A DNA stretch of 64,000 nucleotides, from assembly GCA_022414725.1 (NCBI GenBank), contig CM039462.1:32913828-32977827 (forward strand), in the 5' to 3' direction. Position 1 is the first letter of the stretch; every line of letters starts with the position of its first letter. Source of the stretch: Microglena sp. YARC (lineage: Eukaryota > Chlorophyta > Chlorophyceae > Chlamydomonadales > Chlamydomonadaceae). This document shows positions 40,199 to 50,345 of the stretch, one piece after another. The notes under the pieces were generated by a model. That model was not told the origin of the DNA and made no database searches. It saw only the letters and a program-made list of their open reading frames with translations. A program made the position numbers and the translations under genes.

Positions 40199-40247
40199 TA
40201 TTGTGTGCAATTAAATAAAGTGGGACCATTCGTTTACACTCAAAGAA

Positions 40248-40350
40248 AGTGCCGCCGTGATGCGAGATGTCGCCATGTGACTCGACACGATTCGACACAG
40301 ATGCCGCCGTGATGCGAGATGTCGACACGTGACTCGACACAGATGCCGCC
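40248..40350. repeat. Short tandem repeat (~42-52 bp units)
   Basis: GCCGCCGTGATGCGAGATGT followed by GACTCGACACGA/GACTCGACACAGAT, 2.3 copies. No coding content. Confidence 0.6.
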
Positions 40351-40474
40351 GTCCTTTATGTGAGTGGTCGCCGTTCCCTCTAAAAAGTTTCTAAAAGAAA
40401 TTGAAACGTAATACCGACAACTGATAATTAATATCTCTCCTCTCCCCCCTCGTTCCTTCAACTTTCCCGTCACC

Positions 40475-41083
40475 ATGTCTACAACTATGTCTGCCGAGAT
40501 CGCTGCATTCATCGATACCACCCGTATCTTTGACATTCTCCTGAAGACTGACCGAAAGAGGATATCCCAGAGAGCCACCGTCGCTCAATTGAAGGACACC
40601 TGTAACGCGATCATTTCCTTGATCTGCGTTCCTGCGTGCCTCGCCGACTCTGTCGGCGCAATGAAGAGGGCACACGCGAGGTTTCTCGTCTTATCCTTTA
40701 AATGGGAGAAGGCGCCTCTGCAGGCCGTACTTTACCATGTGATCTCTGATGTGGTCGATGCTGTTGATGGTGTTGATCCTGCTGCTGATGCTTTTGCTGG
40801 TGTTCCTAGAACTTCTGAAGAACTTGTTCATGCTGCTTTTGCTTCTGTATTTGGTTTGACTGATGCTTTTGCTTTTTGTGCCAAGGTATTGATCTTCTCT
40901 CTAAGATCGACAACCTGGGCCTTGAGATTAGCTCAATTGACCTCGGATGCCAGCAGTAGATTATGCCCCCCCCTAAATTCATTGACAAGTGGAACTAAGT
41001 CCCCTTTACGGAGTTTTATTTTTCTTGTAAAACCAATGAGTTTTGTCGACACCCTACCGGTGACCTTTGAACCCAATGGGTAG
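40475..41083 (+). CDS. Hypothetical protein with transposon-derived C-terminus
   Basis: A 202-residue frame from the ATG at 40475, following a pyrimidine-rich leader. Residues 1-75 are helical and soluble (EIAAFIDTTRIFDILLKTDR). An Ala/Asp-rich low-complexity stretch (VDAVDGVDPAADAFAG) follows, then a hydrophobic helix (FAFCAKVLIFSLRSTTWALR). The last ~12 residues (VDTLPVTFEPNG) come from a truncated T element starting at ~41046, so the native end is lost. No family was recognised. Confidence 0.5.
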   Translation: MSTTMSAEIAAFIDTTRIFDILLKTDRKRISQRATVAQLKDTCNAIISLICVPACLADSVGAMKRAHARFLVLSFKWEKAPLQAVLYHVISDVVDAVDGVDPAADAFAGVPRTSEELVHAAFASVFGLTDAFAFCAKVLIFSLRSTTWALRLAQLTSDASSRLCPPLNSLTSGTKSPLRSFIFLVKPMSFVDTLPVTFEPNG

Positions 41084-41160
41084 ATCAGCTAAAGGCGAGT
41101 ACATATTTTTGCCCTTCATCTCTGTATTTAAGATGGCCCAAAGGATAAAAAGGCAAGTCT
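41046..41160. mobile_element. Truncated T element
   Basis: GACACCCTACCGGTGACCTT through CATCTCTGTATTTAAGATGG matches the left ~110 bp of T copies minus the terminal ~25 bp. The right half is missing. Confidence 0.6.
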
Positions 41161-41431
41161 TCTTCAGCTCATTTGAGAATGGATTTCGCAGAATCATGAC
41201 AGACCGAAGATAAGGAACCGGAAGAAACAAAAAATAACTTTTACAGGGTCGAAAAGAACACCTTCGAAGAGACATACGACTGTCATTCAAGTAATCATCG
41301 TTCCAATGTAAAACACTTCAAACGTCATCATCCCACAGGGTGATACAAGGGAATTATGTTATCTACCGGTACAAGTCTCGTCGTCTTCGCCCAGAACGCT
41401 TCCGCATTTCGTGGAAAAAGTGAATAACGTG

Positions 41432-42239
41432 TTATCTTTCGGACCACACTTTGACAACCGGCCGGTTCTTGAACGTTCCTGTATTCTGCATGTAATTCTC
41501 AAAGGTCAGCTTGAATGGCATAGGATGATTCAAAAAAATGTCCCCAAACACCGAATACTCACATTTCGAATACACACCGGTTGTCGACGACTTGTCGTCG
41601 TTTATGATCATTAGCATTAAGGGGATGACTCTCTCTAGGCCACTGCGCATGCTTCTAGTATTGACAGTCGCGGCGAGTTTGGTGATGCCCGAAAACCGTG
41701 TCTCTATACTATCGAGTGCGTCTAGCGTGACGTACATAGCGGTGCCGAAGCACCCCAACCATTCCCCCCCATTATTGTACACACGCATGATCTCCTTTTG
41801 CGTTTCCGAAGATAGAGCGCCCATCGTCTGCATAGTGGCCTCCTCGTGTCTGAAGTTACTCGAAAAGTGCCACAGGAACCTGAAGCCGGGGGTGTGTAGG
41901 GCAATAGACTCAGGTATAGGTTGGTTCAGGAACATAGCGTCCGTGAATGACCAGCGCCGTCTCGAACAAGCGCTTAGTGAACATGTAGTACAACGGAATG
42001 ATCTCACCAGCCCCCGCCTGCAAGTCCGATTCAATCACGGTAAGATGAGGTATCGTCCCTTCGATGGGGATGCATGCTGCGCGCATGTCCGGGTCCGAGT
42101 GGTCGTCTACGATGACCACCGGCATGATCGGGTGCACCGCTCGGATGCGGTGCACGCACGTGTGCCAATACCACATGTGCACCGGTTTTTTCATGCATCG
42201 CAGAATCACGATGCCATCCACACTTCTATGAATCATCAT
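41432..42239 (-). CDS. Glycosyltransferase-like protein (one frameshift)
   Basis: The frame from the ATG at 42239 has a GT-A-like start: a strand IVILRC, then the VHRIRAVHP helix and MPVVIVDDHSD, the nucleotide-sugar-binding strand with acidic residues. It changes frame near 41945 and continues (DAMFLNQPIPESIALHTPGF, FLWHFSS, EWLGCFGTAMYVTLDALDSI, R-S-G-L-E-R-V) to the stop at 41432. Similar uncharacterised glycosyltransferase-like proteins occur in giant viruses, where they are thought to glycosylate capsids. About 268 residues in total. The break could be a single-base error. It is followed on the same strand by the amidoligase-like gene. Confidence 0.55.
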
Positions 42240-42326
42240 TTACAGTAATACCGGTACATCTTTTAAAGCATTTTGGATCACCGGAAATGGTGTTGACTGT
42301 CTCCTCTCCTACTACATCAATCAGTC

Positions 42327-42358
42327 CGTTTCATTTTACTGTTCTGCCTACTGTAGAA
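42327..42358. mobile_element. M1 end at the 3' end of the amidoligase-like gene
   Basis: GTTTCATTTTACTGTTCTGC then CTACTGTAG, the M1 terminus of the CAGTAAAATGAAAC subtype. It supplies the stop codon of the gene at 42331. Confidence 0.55.
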
Positions 42359-44306
42359 TGCGTCGCTCTCTTCATCATTGCGACGAGATATGGTGCGTCC
42401 AATTTTGACTTTTCTACCAATATTTTTTCCGTAGCATCCAATTCGTTGTACATCGCTTCCCACGCCTCCTGGTTGGTGTTCGAGAACGCGGGCGGTCCTT
42501 CGTCGTTCGACCGCGGATGCATGAGGGCTGTGACGGAGTGGGCGGAGTACTCTGCGTGAAGGCTCTTCGCGAAGTCCTGCAGCGCACCGAACGCGGTGGC
42601 GGATGATGCATTGCGTGTCTTCAGGGATGAAATACCCGCCTGGGACGCGATGTAGGTGGTGTACGCCTTGGGTAATGGGGCGTGCGCTCCCTGCTTTCGT
42701 ACGGCGTCGAGCGCGGCGTTCCAGTGGGGCGAGAGGGTGGCGGCGTGCGTGGCGAAGAAGGCTTGGGTGTCTGGGTCAGAGTCGGCGTTATCATGCCATA
42801 TTTTTTTCGACCTGCGAGACGGCGGCTGCTCCCAATAGCACGACGAGGTGAAGCACATGATCGATTTGGTGCGTGGGCATGTTGTCGATCGCTCGGAACT
42901 CGATGCCGACGAGTTCCTTCCCCCACCTCCTCGCGTCAATAGGCGCGTTCCGCGACACCTTGACCTTCGGCGTCCCCTCTCCATGCACAAACCGGAGTTC
43001 CAGTGTGTCGCGGACGCGGAGCCAGAGGGGCACCCAACCCTTCTTCAGGGACATGTCTAAAGAGTCGCAGAGCCTGCTGCGGATGTCGGCCCCCGTCCCT
43101 GCCTCTGGACTCCTATGTAATGGGATATTCCAAGTGTAATTAGTGTAATAATACCCGTTCCGCACATGTGAGCCAATGCATGCTGTGAACGGGACCTTTT
43201 TGCCATCGATCCACACGAATAGCTTGGACAAGTCGTCGCGCTGCATGCGTGCCCCGCGTCTTGCCAGCATGTCCGACTCGTTTTCGAACCACATGACCTG
43301 GAACCCGGTAATCGAATCGACGTCCGGCCCTCGTGCAATGTACTTCACGGCTGTGGTGCCATATCCGGCAAAGTTACTGGTGTCCGCGCGCATACTGGCG
43401 CGGTTGTGCGTGTTCTTGTCGTCGCCAAGGGCGCGGGGTCGCCCGAGAAAAGACTCATGAGTAATGGCTCAACCGTCTGCAGCAGATGGCCCAGGTACGC
43501 GTGCTGCAGTTGCAGCAGCTTGTACTCGCGCAAGTCATGTCTACATTGCGATCGTGCGGGAGCGTCACCCAGACGTGGAAGCTGCCCTCGTATAAGGCGT
43601 CTCCCTGTGGGGTGATTCTGCCGCTCCACGGAAATATCTGCGCGCCGGTGATTCCCTCCTCGTTCGCGCGTGCCAGGACCGCTGCTTCGGCGTCGTGCAG
43701 CTGTCTCGCCACGCCGGCAACGGTCGCGTTTTTGTGCTTTGTGCTGCGAGTCTCCAGGAATGAGCCGTCCACGTCGTAAGTTTTGTTTATTTTTGATTGT
43801 TGTTGTTCTTGTTTTTGTTGTTGGGATTTCTTCGATACCTTGACTGCGCGGAGCGCGCACAGGCTGCGCAGTGTGTCCTCATCGGACAGCGGTGTGCTAG
43901 GTCGCTTTTCGTTAGGGATCACCGTGATCGAATATATGTCGTCATAGCAGCAGGTGACAAACAGTGTGTCCCCACTGTAAATGCTCGTCTGTACGGTATC
44001 CTTGCCTTGCTTGCGCATGAAGGTTTTAATCGACAATGACCTGGACGCGTTAGACTTTGCTTTTTCGGAGTCCAAGAAAAGCCCGTCCAGTCCTGCGATG
44101 TGCTGCAGGTGCTCGCGGATCGCCTTTGTGTCCAGGTCGACGCCTGCGGGTGCGCGCACGGCAGACACGCTCTCATCGTTTTTTATCGAAGAGTAATACG
44201 ACCCGCCGTACTCGGGGAGGACCTTTGACGGAAGGAGCGTTTGCGCACGCGGGGAAGAAGATAGAGAGACGTTGAACTCGTGCTCAACACCGAGTCCCCA
44301 CTGCAT
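42331..44306 (-). pseudogene. Amidoligase-like (glutamine-synthetase/GCS2 fold) protein, frameshifted
   Basis: From the ATG at 44306 the N-terminus WGLGVEHEF matches the Gly-x-Glu-x-Glu-Phe ATP/metal motif of COOH-NH2 ligases (amidoligases). Later come GSFLETRS, LYEGSFHVWVTLPH (the His motif) and HAYLGHLLQTVEPLLMSLFS. Two further frames continue with YIARGPDVDSITGFQVMWFE, then a helical C-terminus; frame changes fall near 43540, 43420 and 42800. Intact members join amino groups to carboxylates in peptide modification or metabolite synthesis; the substrate here is unknown. The last seven residues before the stop at 42331 are encoded by an M1 terminus (42327-42358), so the true C-terminus was altered by transposition. 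Confidence 0.55.
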
Positions 44307-44435
44307 TATATGTATTGTTATACACTCGGACAAGGGAATTATGTTACGTAATAATCCTGTCAGCTTGTAATTTATTTGGCCTCTCAAGAATTCCGGGGCG
44401 GATTGGGTACATTGTGGATGTTAATGTCTGCATTT

Positions 44436-44700
44436 ACAGTCGACGGAATACTAAAATGAAACCGCCTTGTAGAAACTACTTTCGAGAGTGCAATACTACA
44501 GTTGTAAAAAAGAAGATTTCATTAAATTCTTTAAAACTTTGGTCATCCCAAAGAAAACCACGATCGTCATGGATAATATTCGGTTCACCATTCTTCAGAA
44601 ATCAAGGATATATCCGAATGCAAAGGGTGGAAGCTTTTGTACACCCCTCCTTATTGGATTCGACAGTTTTCTGCCGTTTACTGTAGGTTTCTGCAACTGA
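44436..44700 (+). mobile_element. M1 element with transposase DDE scrap
   Basis: The left end TACAGTCGACGGAATACTAA (44436) is canonical. Inside, the frame at 44488-44700 encodes FFKTLVIPKKTTIVMDNIRF, the strand carrying the second catalytic Asp of Tc1/mariner (IS630-type) DDE transposases. The right boundary is uncertain (GTTTACTGTAG near 44680). It complements the N-terminal scrap at 21444. Confidence 0.55.
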
Positions 44701-44737
44701 ATCCCTCTTCCCGCTCCTTGGGACATTCGAGACTACT

Positions 44738-46140
44738 TTACCGTTTTTCCGTCATTTTCAGATCAATCAACGAAGTGAGCCCGGAAATCGGTGATATGTC
44801 GCCCACGTCGGTGTTCGAAATGTCCAGGTGCACCAATGAAGTGAGTCCTGCCAGTGGTGATATGTCGTCCACGTCGGTACCCTCCATGTTCAGGTGAACC
44901 AATGAAGTGAGGCCGGAAAGCGGTGATATGTCGGTCATGTGGAGGTGCAAAATGTCTAGGTGAACCAAAGCAGTGAGGCCGGACAGCGGTGATAAGTCTT
45001 CGATCCTGTCTTCGATGTTCGGAATGTAGAGGTGAAGCAACGAAGTGAGTCCTGACAGCGGTGATATGTTGTCCACACGTGTGTACGACATGTTAAGGTG
45101 CGTCAATAAAGTGAGTCCGGACAGAGGTGATATGGTGTCCACAAGCGTGTTATCCATATCCAGGTGAATCAACGAAGTGAGTCCGGACAGCGGTGATAGG
45201 TCGGCAACGTAGATGTGCGCCATGTTCAGGTGCGTCAACGAAATGAGGGCGGATAGTGGTGATATGTCTTCCACTTCGTTGAACGACATATCCAGGTGAA
45301 GCAACGAAGTGAGGCCGGACAGAGGTGATAGGTATTCGCTAGCGGAGGTGTACGACATATCCAGATAAACCAACGAGGTGAGGCCGGAAAGCGGTGATAT
45401 GTATTCCACACGTGTGTAAGGGATGTAAAGGCGAATCAACGAAGTGAGGCCGGACAGTGGTGATATGTCGAACACGTAGGTGTGCTCCATGTTCAGGTGC
45501 GTCAACGAAGTGAGTCCGGACAGAGGTGAGATGTCTTCCACTTCGTTGTACGACATGTACAGGTTAAGCAACGAAGTGAGGCCGGACAGAGGTGATAGGT
45601 CTTCGCCCGCTGAGGTGTACGACATATCCAGATAAACCAACGAAGTGAGGCGGACATCGGTGATATGTCAAACACGTCTGTGTGCGAAATGTCTAGGTGA
45701 ACTAACGCAGTGAGGCCGGACAACGGCGATAGGTCTACGCCCGCTGAGGTGTACGACATATCCAGATAAACCAACGAAGTGAGTCCGGACAGCGGTGATA
45801 TGTCAAACACGTCTGTGTGCGAAATGTCTAGGTGAACCAACGCAGTGAGGCCGGACAACGGTGATAGGTCTTCGCCCTCTGAGGTGTACGACATTTTTTT
45901 GTAGGGTACGACGTCTTTCCCACGATTGATACCTATTTTCAACTCTTCGAGCCTGCAAATGCGTGAGACATAGTCCAAACTTGTATAATGTCTCAGGTGG
46001 ATCCTTGTGATACACCGGGGTGCGACGCATCTCCACTGTTTGCTAACGAGAGACACTTGTTTGAGGTGGCATTCGTTCGAAATCGCATTGGATAGAATGA
46101 TCTCCAATACATCTTCATTGATTTCGTCAAAAGAACTCAT
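44738..46140 (-). CDS. F-box/leucine-rich-repeat protein, locus 1 (one frameshift)
   Basis: From the ATG at 46140: an F-box-like start (INEDVLEIILSNAISNECHL, VSLVSKQWRCVA), a linker, then ~17 LRR units of ~23 residues (DISPLSGLTSLVHLDMSYT). A single-base loss at ~45650 shifts the frame; the second frame runs to 44738. The units resemble bacterial-type LRRs found in giant viruses and some protists. Architecture suggests a ubiquitin-ligase substrate adaptor (inferred). It is a tandem paralogue of 46339-47637, with the same strand and nearly the same N-terminus. Confidence 0.8.
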
Positions 46141-46338
46141 TCGTTTGTGTTACTGAAGAATTAATGGTTGTTTACACATCATTTGATGACGAGAAGTCGC
46201 CGTCGCCCTCCCAGAGGACGACGAAACCACCGAGGACGTTGGCACGGGGTGCATGAAACAGCGTGAGGCGTACCTTGTCCCTCGTCTTCCTGGCGCTCAG
46301 TTAGTAAAACCTCTTTTTTTGTCTCATTTTGTATATTT
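46141..46338. other. Spacer between LRR paralogues
   Basis: No gene. 46250-46285 (GCATGAAACAGCGTGAGGCG) resembles 47775-47800, upstream of the next gene, so the paralogues share duplicated flanks. Confidence 0.45.
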
Positions 46339-47637
46339 TTAATGTAATGTAAGGAGGTTCACGCCATCTTTCGTGCCACCGCATCCTCCTTGCGTGTAGA
46401 CGCATAACGAAGTGAGGCGTGACAGCGGTGATATGTCGTCCACAAGTGTGTTCGAAATGTCGAGGTGAAGCAACGCAGTGAGTCCGGACAGTGGTGATAT
46501 GTCTTCCACACGTGTGGACGACGACATGTTCAGATGAACCAACGAAGCGAGGCCGGACAGAGGTGATAGGTCGGTCACGTAGGTGTACGATATGTCCAGG
46601 TGAACCAACGAAGTGAGTCCGGACAGCTGTGATATGCCGTCCACCATGTTTGTGTACTCCATGTTCAGGTGAATCAATGAAGTGAGGCCGGACAGAGGTG
46701 ATATGCAGCCCACGTCGTTGTACGATATGTTCAGGTGAACCAACGAAGTGAGGCAGGACAGTGGTGATATGTCGGCCACATGTGTGGACGATATGTTCAG
46801 GTGAACCAATGAAGTGAGTCCGGACAGCGGTGATATATCTTCCACCATGTGGACGTAATCCATGTTCAGGTGAATCAATGAAGTGAGGCCGGACAGAGGT
46901 GATACGTTGCCCACGTCGTTGTACGATATATCCAGATGAACCAACGAAGTGAGGCCGGACAGTAGTGATATGTCGTCCACACGTGTGGACGACATGTTCA
47001 GGTGAACCAACGAAGTGAGACCGGACAGCTGTGATATGTCGTTTACCATGTGGGTGTACTCCATGTTCAGGTGAATCAATGAAGTGAGGCCGGACAGCGG
47101 TGATAGGTCGTCCACACGTGTGGACGATATGTTCAGGTGAACTAATGAAGTGAGGCCTGACAGCGGTGATACGTCGCCCACGCGTGTGTACGCCACGTCG
47201 AGGTGAAGCAACGCAGTGAGTCCGGACAGTGGTGATATGTCGTAAACACGTGGGGACGACGACATGTTCAGGTGCACCAACGAAGCGAGGCCGGACAGGG
47301 GTGATAGGTCGGTCACGTAGGTGTAAGATATGTCCAGGTTAACCAACGAAGTGAGTCCGGACAGAGGTGATATGTCGAGCACGTCTTCCGACCTTTTTTC
47401 ATAGGATTCGTCTTTCCCCCGATTGATACAGATTTTCAACTCTTGGAGCCTGCAAATGCGTGAGACGTTGTCCAAACTGTTATAATGTCTTATTTGAATC
47501 CTTGTGACACACCGTAGTGCGACGCTTCTCCACTGTTTGCTTACGAGAGCCACTTGTTTGAGGTGGCATTCGTTCGAAATCGCATTGGATAGAATGATCT
47601 CCAATACATCTTCATTGATTTCGTCAAAGGAACTCAT
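46339..47637 (-). CDS. F-box/leucine-rich-repeat protein, locus 2 (intact)
   Basis: A 432-residue intact frame from the ATG at 47637. The N-terminal ~45 residues (MSSFDEINEDVLEIILSNAI, QVALVSKQWRSVALRC) form an F-box-like module nearly identical to locus 1. About 15 LRR units of 23-24 residues with consensus LSGLTSLVHLNISSTRVDDI follow. Near-identical units at DNA level indicate recent expansion. The C-terminus (CVYTQGGCGGTKDGVNLLTL) leaves the repeat. There is no signal peptide, so it is probably cytoplasmic/nuclear; likely role is substrate recognition for an SCF ligase of the host (inference from architecture). Confidence 0.85.
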   Translation of the reverse strand: MSSFDEINEDVLEIILSNAISNECHLKQVALVSKQWRSVALRCVTRIQIRHYNSLDNVSRICRLQELKICINRGKDESYEKRSEDVLDISPLSGLTSLVNLDISYTYVTDLSPLSGLASLVHLNMSSSPRVYDISPLSGLTALLHLDVAYTRVGDVSPLSGLTSLVHLNISSTRVDDLSPLSGLTSLIHLNMEYTHMVNDISQLSGLTSLVHLNMSSTRVDDISLLSGLTSLVHLDISYNDVGNVSPLSGLTSLIHLNMDYVHMVEDISPLSGLTSLVHLNISSTHVADISPLSCLTSLVHLNISYNDVGCISPLSGLTSLIHLNMEYTNMVDGISQLSGLTSLVHLDISYTYVTDLSPLSGLASLVHLNMSSSTRVEDISPLSGLTALLHLDISNTLVDDISPLSRLTSLCVYTQGGCGGTKDGVNLLTLH

Positions 47638-47867
47638 GGAAAATTAAATTGATTCGTTTCTGTCACTGAAGAATGAATGGTTGTTTACACTTCATTCGAT
47701 GACGAGTGGACGAGAAAGCCGTGACCCTTGAACCCAATTTGTTTAAGAACGTGCGCGCACCTCGCGTGCATGAATCAGACTCACAGCGTGAGGCGTACCT
47801 CGCCACCAAGCGAGCTACGCTCGACGAGCTTCGGTCCAGTACCTGGTTCAGCAGACGACGTTTCTCA

Positions 47868-47890
47868 CATGTTCAAATGTCCCTAGCTGT
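47868..47890. mobile_element. T right-end scrap
   Basis: CAAATGTCCCTAGCTGTATG; upstream, 47725-47745 (GTGACCCTTGAACCCAATTT) matches T left-internal sequence, so this is a rearranged, deleted copy. Confidence 0.45.
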
Positions 47891-48136
47891 ATGCGATGGA
47901 TGAGGTGGGATTATAGATTGCGGCGTATTACGTCGCGTCCCAAGGGATTGGTCTCATGGCATAGCTGCGCAAGCCTGGGCGTGGTCGACGAGCAGCGCCA
48001 GGCCCTCAGCGCCGGCACTAGGGAGGCCTTCGAGGCCAGGCGGGGCCGGATCCTCGAGTGGTGGCTGAGGCAGCTGCGGGACGGAGAGGAGGACGCAGAG
48101 TTCCTTGCCGACCTCGTGCGAGGCGCCAGGTGGTAA
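47891..48136 (+). CDS. Small hypothetical protein, Arg/Glu-rich
   Basis: An 81-residue frame from the ATG at 47891, which is the last codon-like triplet of the T scrap. Residues 35-81 (DEQRQALSAGTREAFEARRG and following RQLRDGEEDAEFLADLVRGA) form a charged helix and use GC-rich codons, unlike the neighbouring viral genes. The 3' end overlaps the tail of the opposite-strand frame 48018-48914. No family was recognised; it may be a host-derived fragment. Confidence 0.35.
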   Translation: MRWMRWDYRLRRITSRPKGLVSWHSCASLGVVDEQRQALSAGTREAFEARRGRILEWWLRQLRDGEEDAEFLADLVRGARW

Positions 48137-48914
48137 GGTGTGTCTGCAGACAACGCACAATAAAGATTATGGATAGCGCTACCATGAGCCCGATTCCAAC
48201 ATATAGAATGTTTGAGTTGTTGTACAATTTCGAGCAACCCAGAACAACGAACGATATTACGTGTTCGAGAGAGGTCGTTGGGTCCGCGGACTTCCTCATG
48301 AGCTCACGGCTAAAATGCGTCCAAGAGTTGTTCAGGGCGTGTGTGAACTTGATGCATGATTGCGGCGATGTGGGGTGGATGCAAAGGAAGTGCAGTTTCA
48401 GCAGGATACGTATTTCCCCGGGAGGGATGTATCCTTTGACGCAATGATAATCATTGTTGTAATCGACCCCATTGAAGTCCAGAGTTGAGAGGACGCTCTT
48501 GTTTGACTCGATTGTTGTGTATGTTGTGGTGTTTTCGTTCAGTGCAAGGATGATGCGTATAAATACATTGCCACATTGAGGGACGTATTTGAACGGCGCA
48601 TCGTAATGGCAGTCACTAAGGACAACATCACTGTTGCGCCTCTTCAGCGGATCAACGCTCAAGTATACTTCGTCGCTATTCTTTTCCGGGACGATACGGT
48701 AGCCTGGATAAGATTCCTGTATCTTGTCAATAATGACTGGCGCATCCCGCAATGCTTTTATGGAATTGCGCACATGCAAGGGTGCGTCAATGGTGTCAAT
48801 CCAGAAATGGACAGACGTCACATTTTCGTCGTTATATTTTATTGACTTAAAATACGAGGTGATTTTTTGGGCATGGTTTGCGTATGCGTACGTTGGCAGC
48901 TTACCTTCAATCAT
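48018..48914 (-). CDS. Conserved-looking giant-virus membrane protein, C-terminally anchored
   Basis: A 298-residue frame from the ATG at 48914. The ectodomain-like body contains dense motifs (VVLSDCHYDAPFKYVPQCGN, YHCVKGYIPPGEIRILLKL, HPTSPQSC, RELMRKSADPTTS, GCSKLYNNSNIL), six Cys in total, and ends in one membrane span (YVGIGLMVALSIIFIVRCL). I cannot name the family; motif density and the single C-terminal anchor suggest a virion membrane or entry-type protein. The final ~40 residues are Arg/Pro/Ala-rich, GC-rich and antisense to the frame at 47891, so they are probably read-through after loss of the native stop. Confidence 0.6.
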   Translation of the reverse strand: MIEGKLPTYAYANHAQKITSYFKSIKYNDENVTSVHFWIDTIDAPLHVRNSIKALRDAPVIIDKIQESYPGYRIVPEKNSDEVYLSVDPLKRRNSDVVLSDCHYDAPFKYVPQCGNVFIRIILALNENTTTYTTIESNKSVLSTLDFNGVDYNNDYHCVKGYIPPGEIRILLKLHFLCIHPTSPQSCIKFTHALNNSWTHFSRELMRKSADPTTSLEHVISFVVLGCSKLYNNSNILYVGIGLMVALSIIFIVRCLQTHLTTWRLARGRQGTLRPPLRPAAASATTRGSGPAWPRRPP

Positions 48915-48946
48915 GTTTATTCATCGGATACATAAAAACATACGTA

Positions 48947-49465
48947 CAGTCGGAGACGCAATTTGTGGGACACCCTACCGGTGATCCTTGAACCCAATGG
49001 GTAGATCAGCTAAATGCGAGCACATATTTTTGCCCTACATCTATGTATGCAAGCTGCTGAAAAACCCAGGTGGATCGGTCGGTTTAGCGCTCACACTCGC
49101 CTCTCTGGAAACTGGGGTTTTAGGGGGAGGCGAGGGAACACAGAATACTTCCGGTCGCTACATGTTGTCAGAAGCAGAAGAAGGTTCTTGGCAGCGTTCA
49201 CGTCTAGGTTCCAGGTTGCACTATAGCCACATTGGATGCGCTTTTGACACTGTTGCGACAGTGCAGTACTTTATGGACCTTGACGTTATTCACCACCATC
49301 TTCTGCTTCTCAAACGTTTCAGCCCCTTCTCCTTTGTCTGACACTACTTCTTTTTCTCATGGTGACAATATTGCACCCACGTTTCTTTATACCCATAATA
49401 AATGTACGTCAACTTTTCAGAATCCCCAAAATAAAAGGTGTCTCACAATCAAATGTCCCTAGCTG
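48947..49465. mobile_element. T element, copy 3
   Basis: 519 bp with TA at 48945-48946 and 49466-49467; termini as in copy 1. It retains the minus-strand TnpB scrap (HC ... CGYSATWNLDVN) with the same frameshift as copy 1, so copies descend from an already defective element. Confidence 0.8.
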
Positions 49466-49467
49466 TA

Positions 49468-49778
49468 TGTAGGAATCTGAGTTCATGGAAGGGCGAAGAA
49501 TTTCCCTTGCACCCGTCAACCCACGCTCATTATTAGGAGCTTCCCCACCTTTCAGACTTCGCATAAAAGGATGTTGCACCTTGTCAGCATGTGAATACAT
49601 ACAATATTAAAGAAGAGTTATAATAATCGTGCAACACAAACACGCCAATTTACCTAAGAGCCTTGTCTGGGTTTCAGAATCCCCAAAATACAAGGTGTTG
49701 GTATAACTAGTGATATTTCACCAGCGCCGTAAAGCTCCCACTTATTTTACAGCGTAAACATATATTATATAGATCGTC
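49468..49778. other. Intergenic stretch
   Basis: No gene recognised. A short CCCCAAAATACAAGGTGT at 49681 echoes the T right-internal sequence. AT-rich leader before 49779. Confidence 0.4.
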
Positions 49779-50198
49779 ATGATTACCAGATTTTTTGAGT
49801 ATGATGATTCGTACGAATTCTTTGGTGTGCACAACAAGTGCTCAAACGACGGTTTTGAATTCCACGAAGTGTGGGTGCCCGGATTGTCATCCGTCATTGG
49901 TGGTGGGGAGACATTAGATGAAGCGATTGCGGCGGCTGCAGTGATGCTGACGATCATTCTTACAGGGATGCAATCCAATGGAGAGGTCATACCGGGACCG
50001 ATGAGCCAGGTATCGGTAAAACAACGTGGTTTGATGGAGGAGAAAATGCAGATGGACGGGTTCGATTCTAAGTTTTGTAACGTTGTAACAGTCAGGTCTG
50101 TGCCACCGGGTTGTGTGCCACAGTTGTCAGAGCAGGAACTGGTAAATCTTGAGGATGAGGCCAGGGAAATCTGGGCCACACTGTCGACTGACCGATAG
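49779..50198 (+). CDS. HicB-like (type II antitoxin fold) protein
   Basis: A 139-residue intact frame from the ATG at 49779. Residues ~25-72 match the HicB N-terminal fold: a strand FEFHEVWVPGLSSVIGGGET, the helix LDEAIAAAAVMLTIILTGMQ, then GEVIPGPM, i.e. the P-G-L ... G-x-T-L-x-E-A ... I-P-x-P signature. In bacteria HicB neutralises the HicA mRNA interferase and binds DNA. Here no HicA-like small double-stranded-RNA-binding protein is adjacent, and the C-terminal ~60 residues are not a recognisable HTH/RHH, so this may be a solitary domestication of the fold in a virus or host. The gene is uninterrupted and begins an otherwise transposon-rich interval. Confidence 0.6.
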   Translation: MITRFFEYDDSYEFFGVHNKCSNDGFEFHEVWVPGLSSVIGGGETLDEAIAAAAVMLTIILTGMQSNGEVIPGPMSQVSVKQRGLMEEKMQMDGFDSKFCNVVTVRSVPPGCVPQLSEQELVNLEDEAREIWATLSTDR

Positions 50199-50265
50199 GA
50201 GTGTGATACTGGTGCTTTGGTGCTTTTAGGTCAATTTAAGATGTTGTACTAAATGTCAGATAAAA

Positions 50266-50345
50266 ATGGGCGTTCCTGCCACCCGGCCGATTTTGACTGG
50301 TTGCGATACATGGTCTGGAGCGGATTTGTGATTCCTTTGTACATA
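50266..50345. mobile_element. M3 left half
   Basis: ATGGGCGTTCCTGCCACCCG, CCGATTTTGACTGGTT, then GGAGCGGATTTGTGATTCCT: matches 29791-29870. The right half is missing. Confidence 0.55.

Noticed and set aside
48018..48140. C-terminal ~40 residues of the membrane protein at 48018-48914
   Set aside because: Not accepted as native: composition changes abruptly to Arg/Pro/Ala, it is antisense to a GC-rich ORF, and it follows the membrane anchor; probably read-through after stop loss.
49200..50198. Search for a HicA toxin next to the HicB-like gene
   Set aside because: No small ORF with the HicA pattern is visible on either side; the upstream sequence is a T element and the downstream an M3 fragment, so a toxin-antitoxin pair is not claimed.
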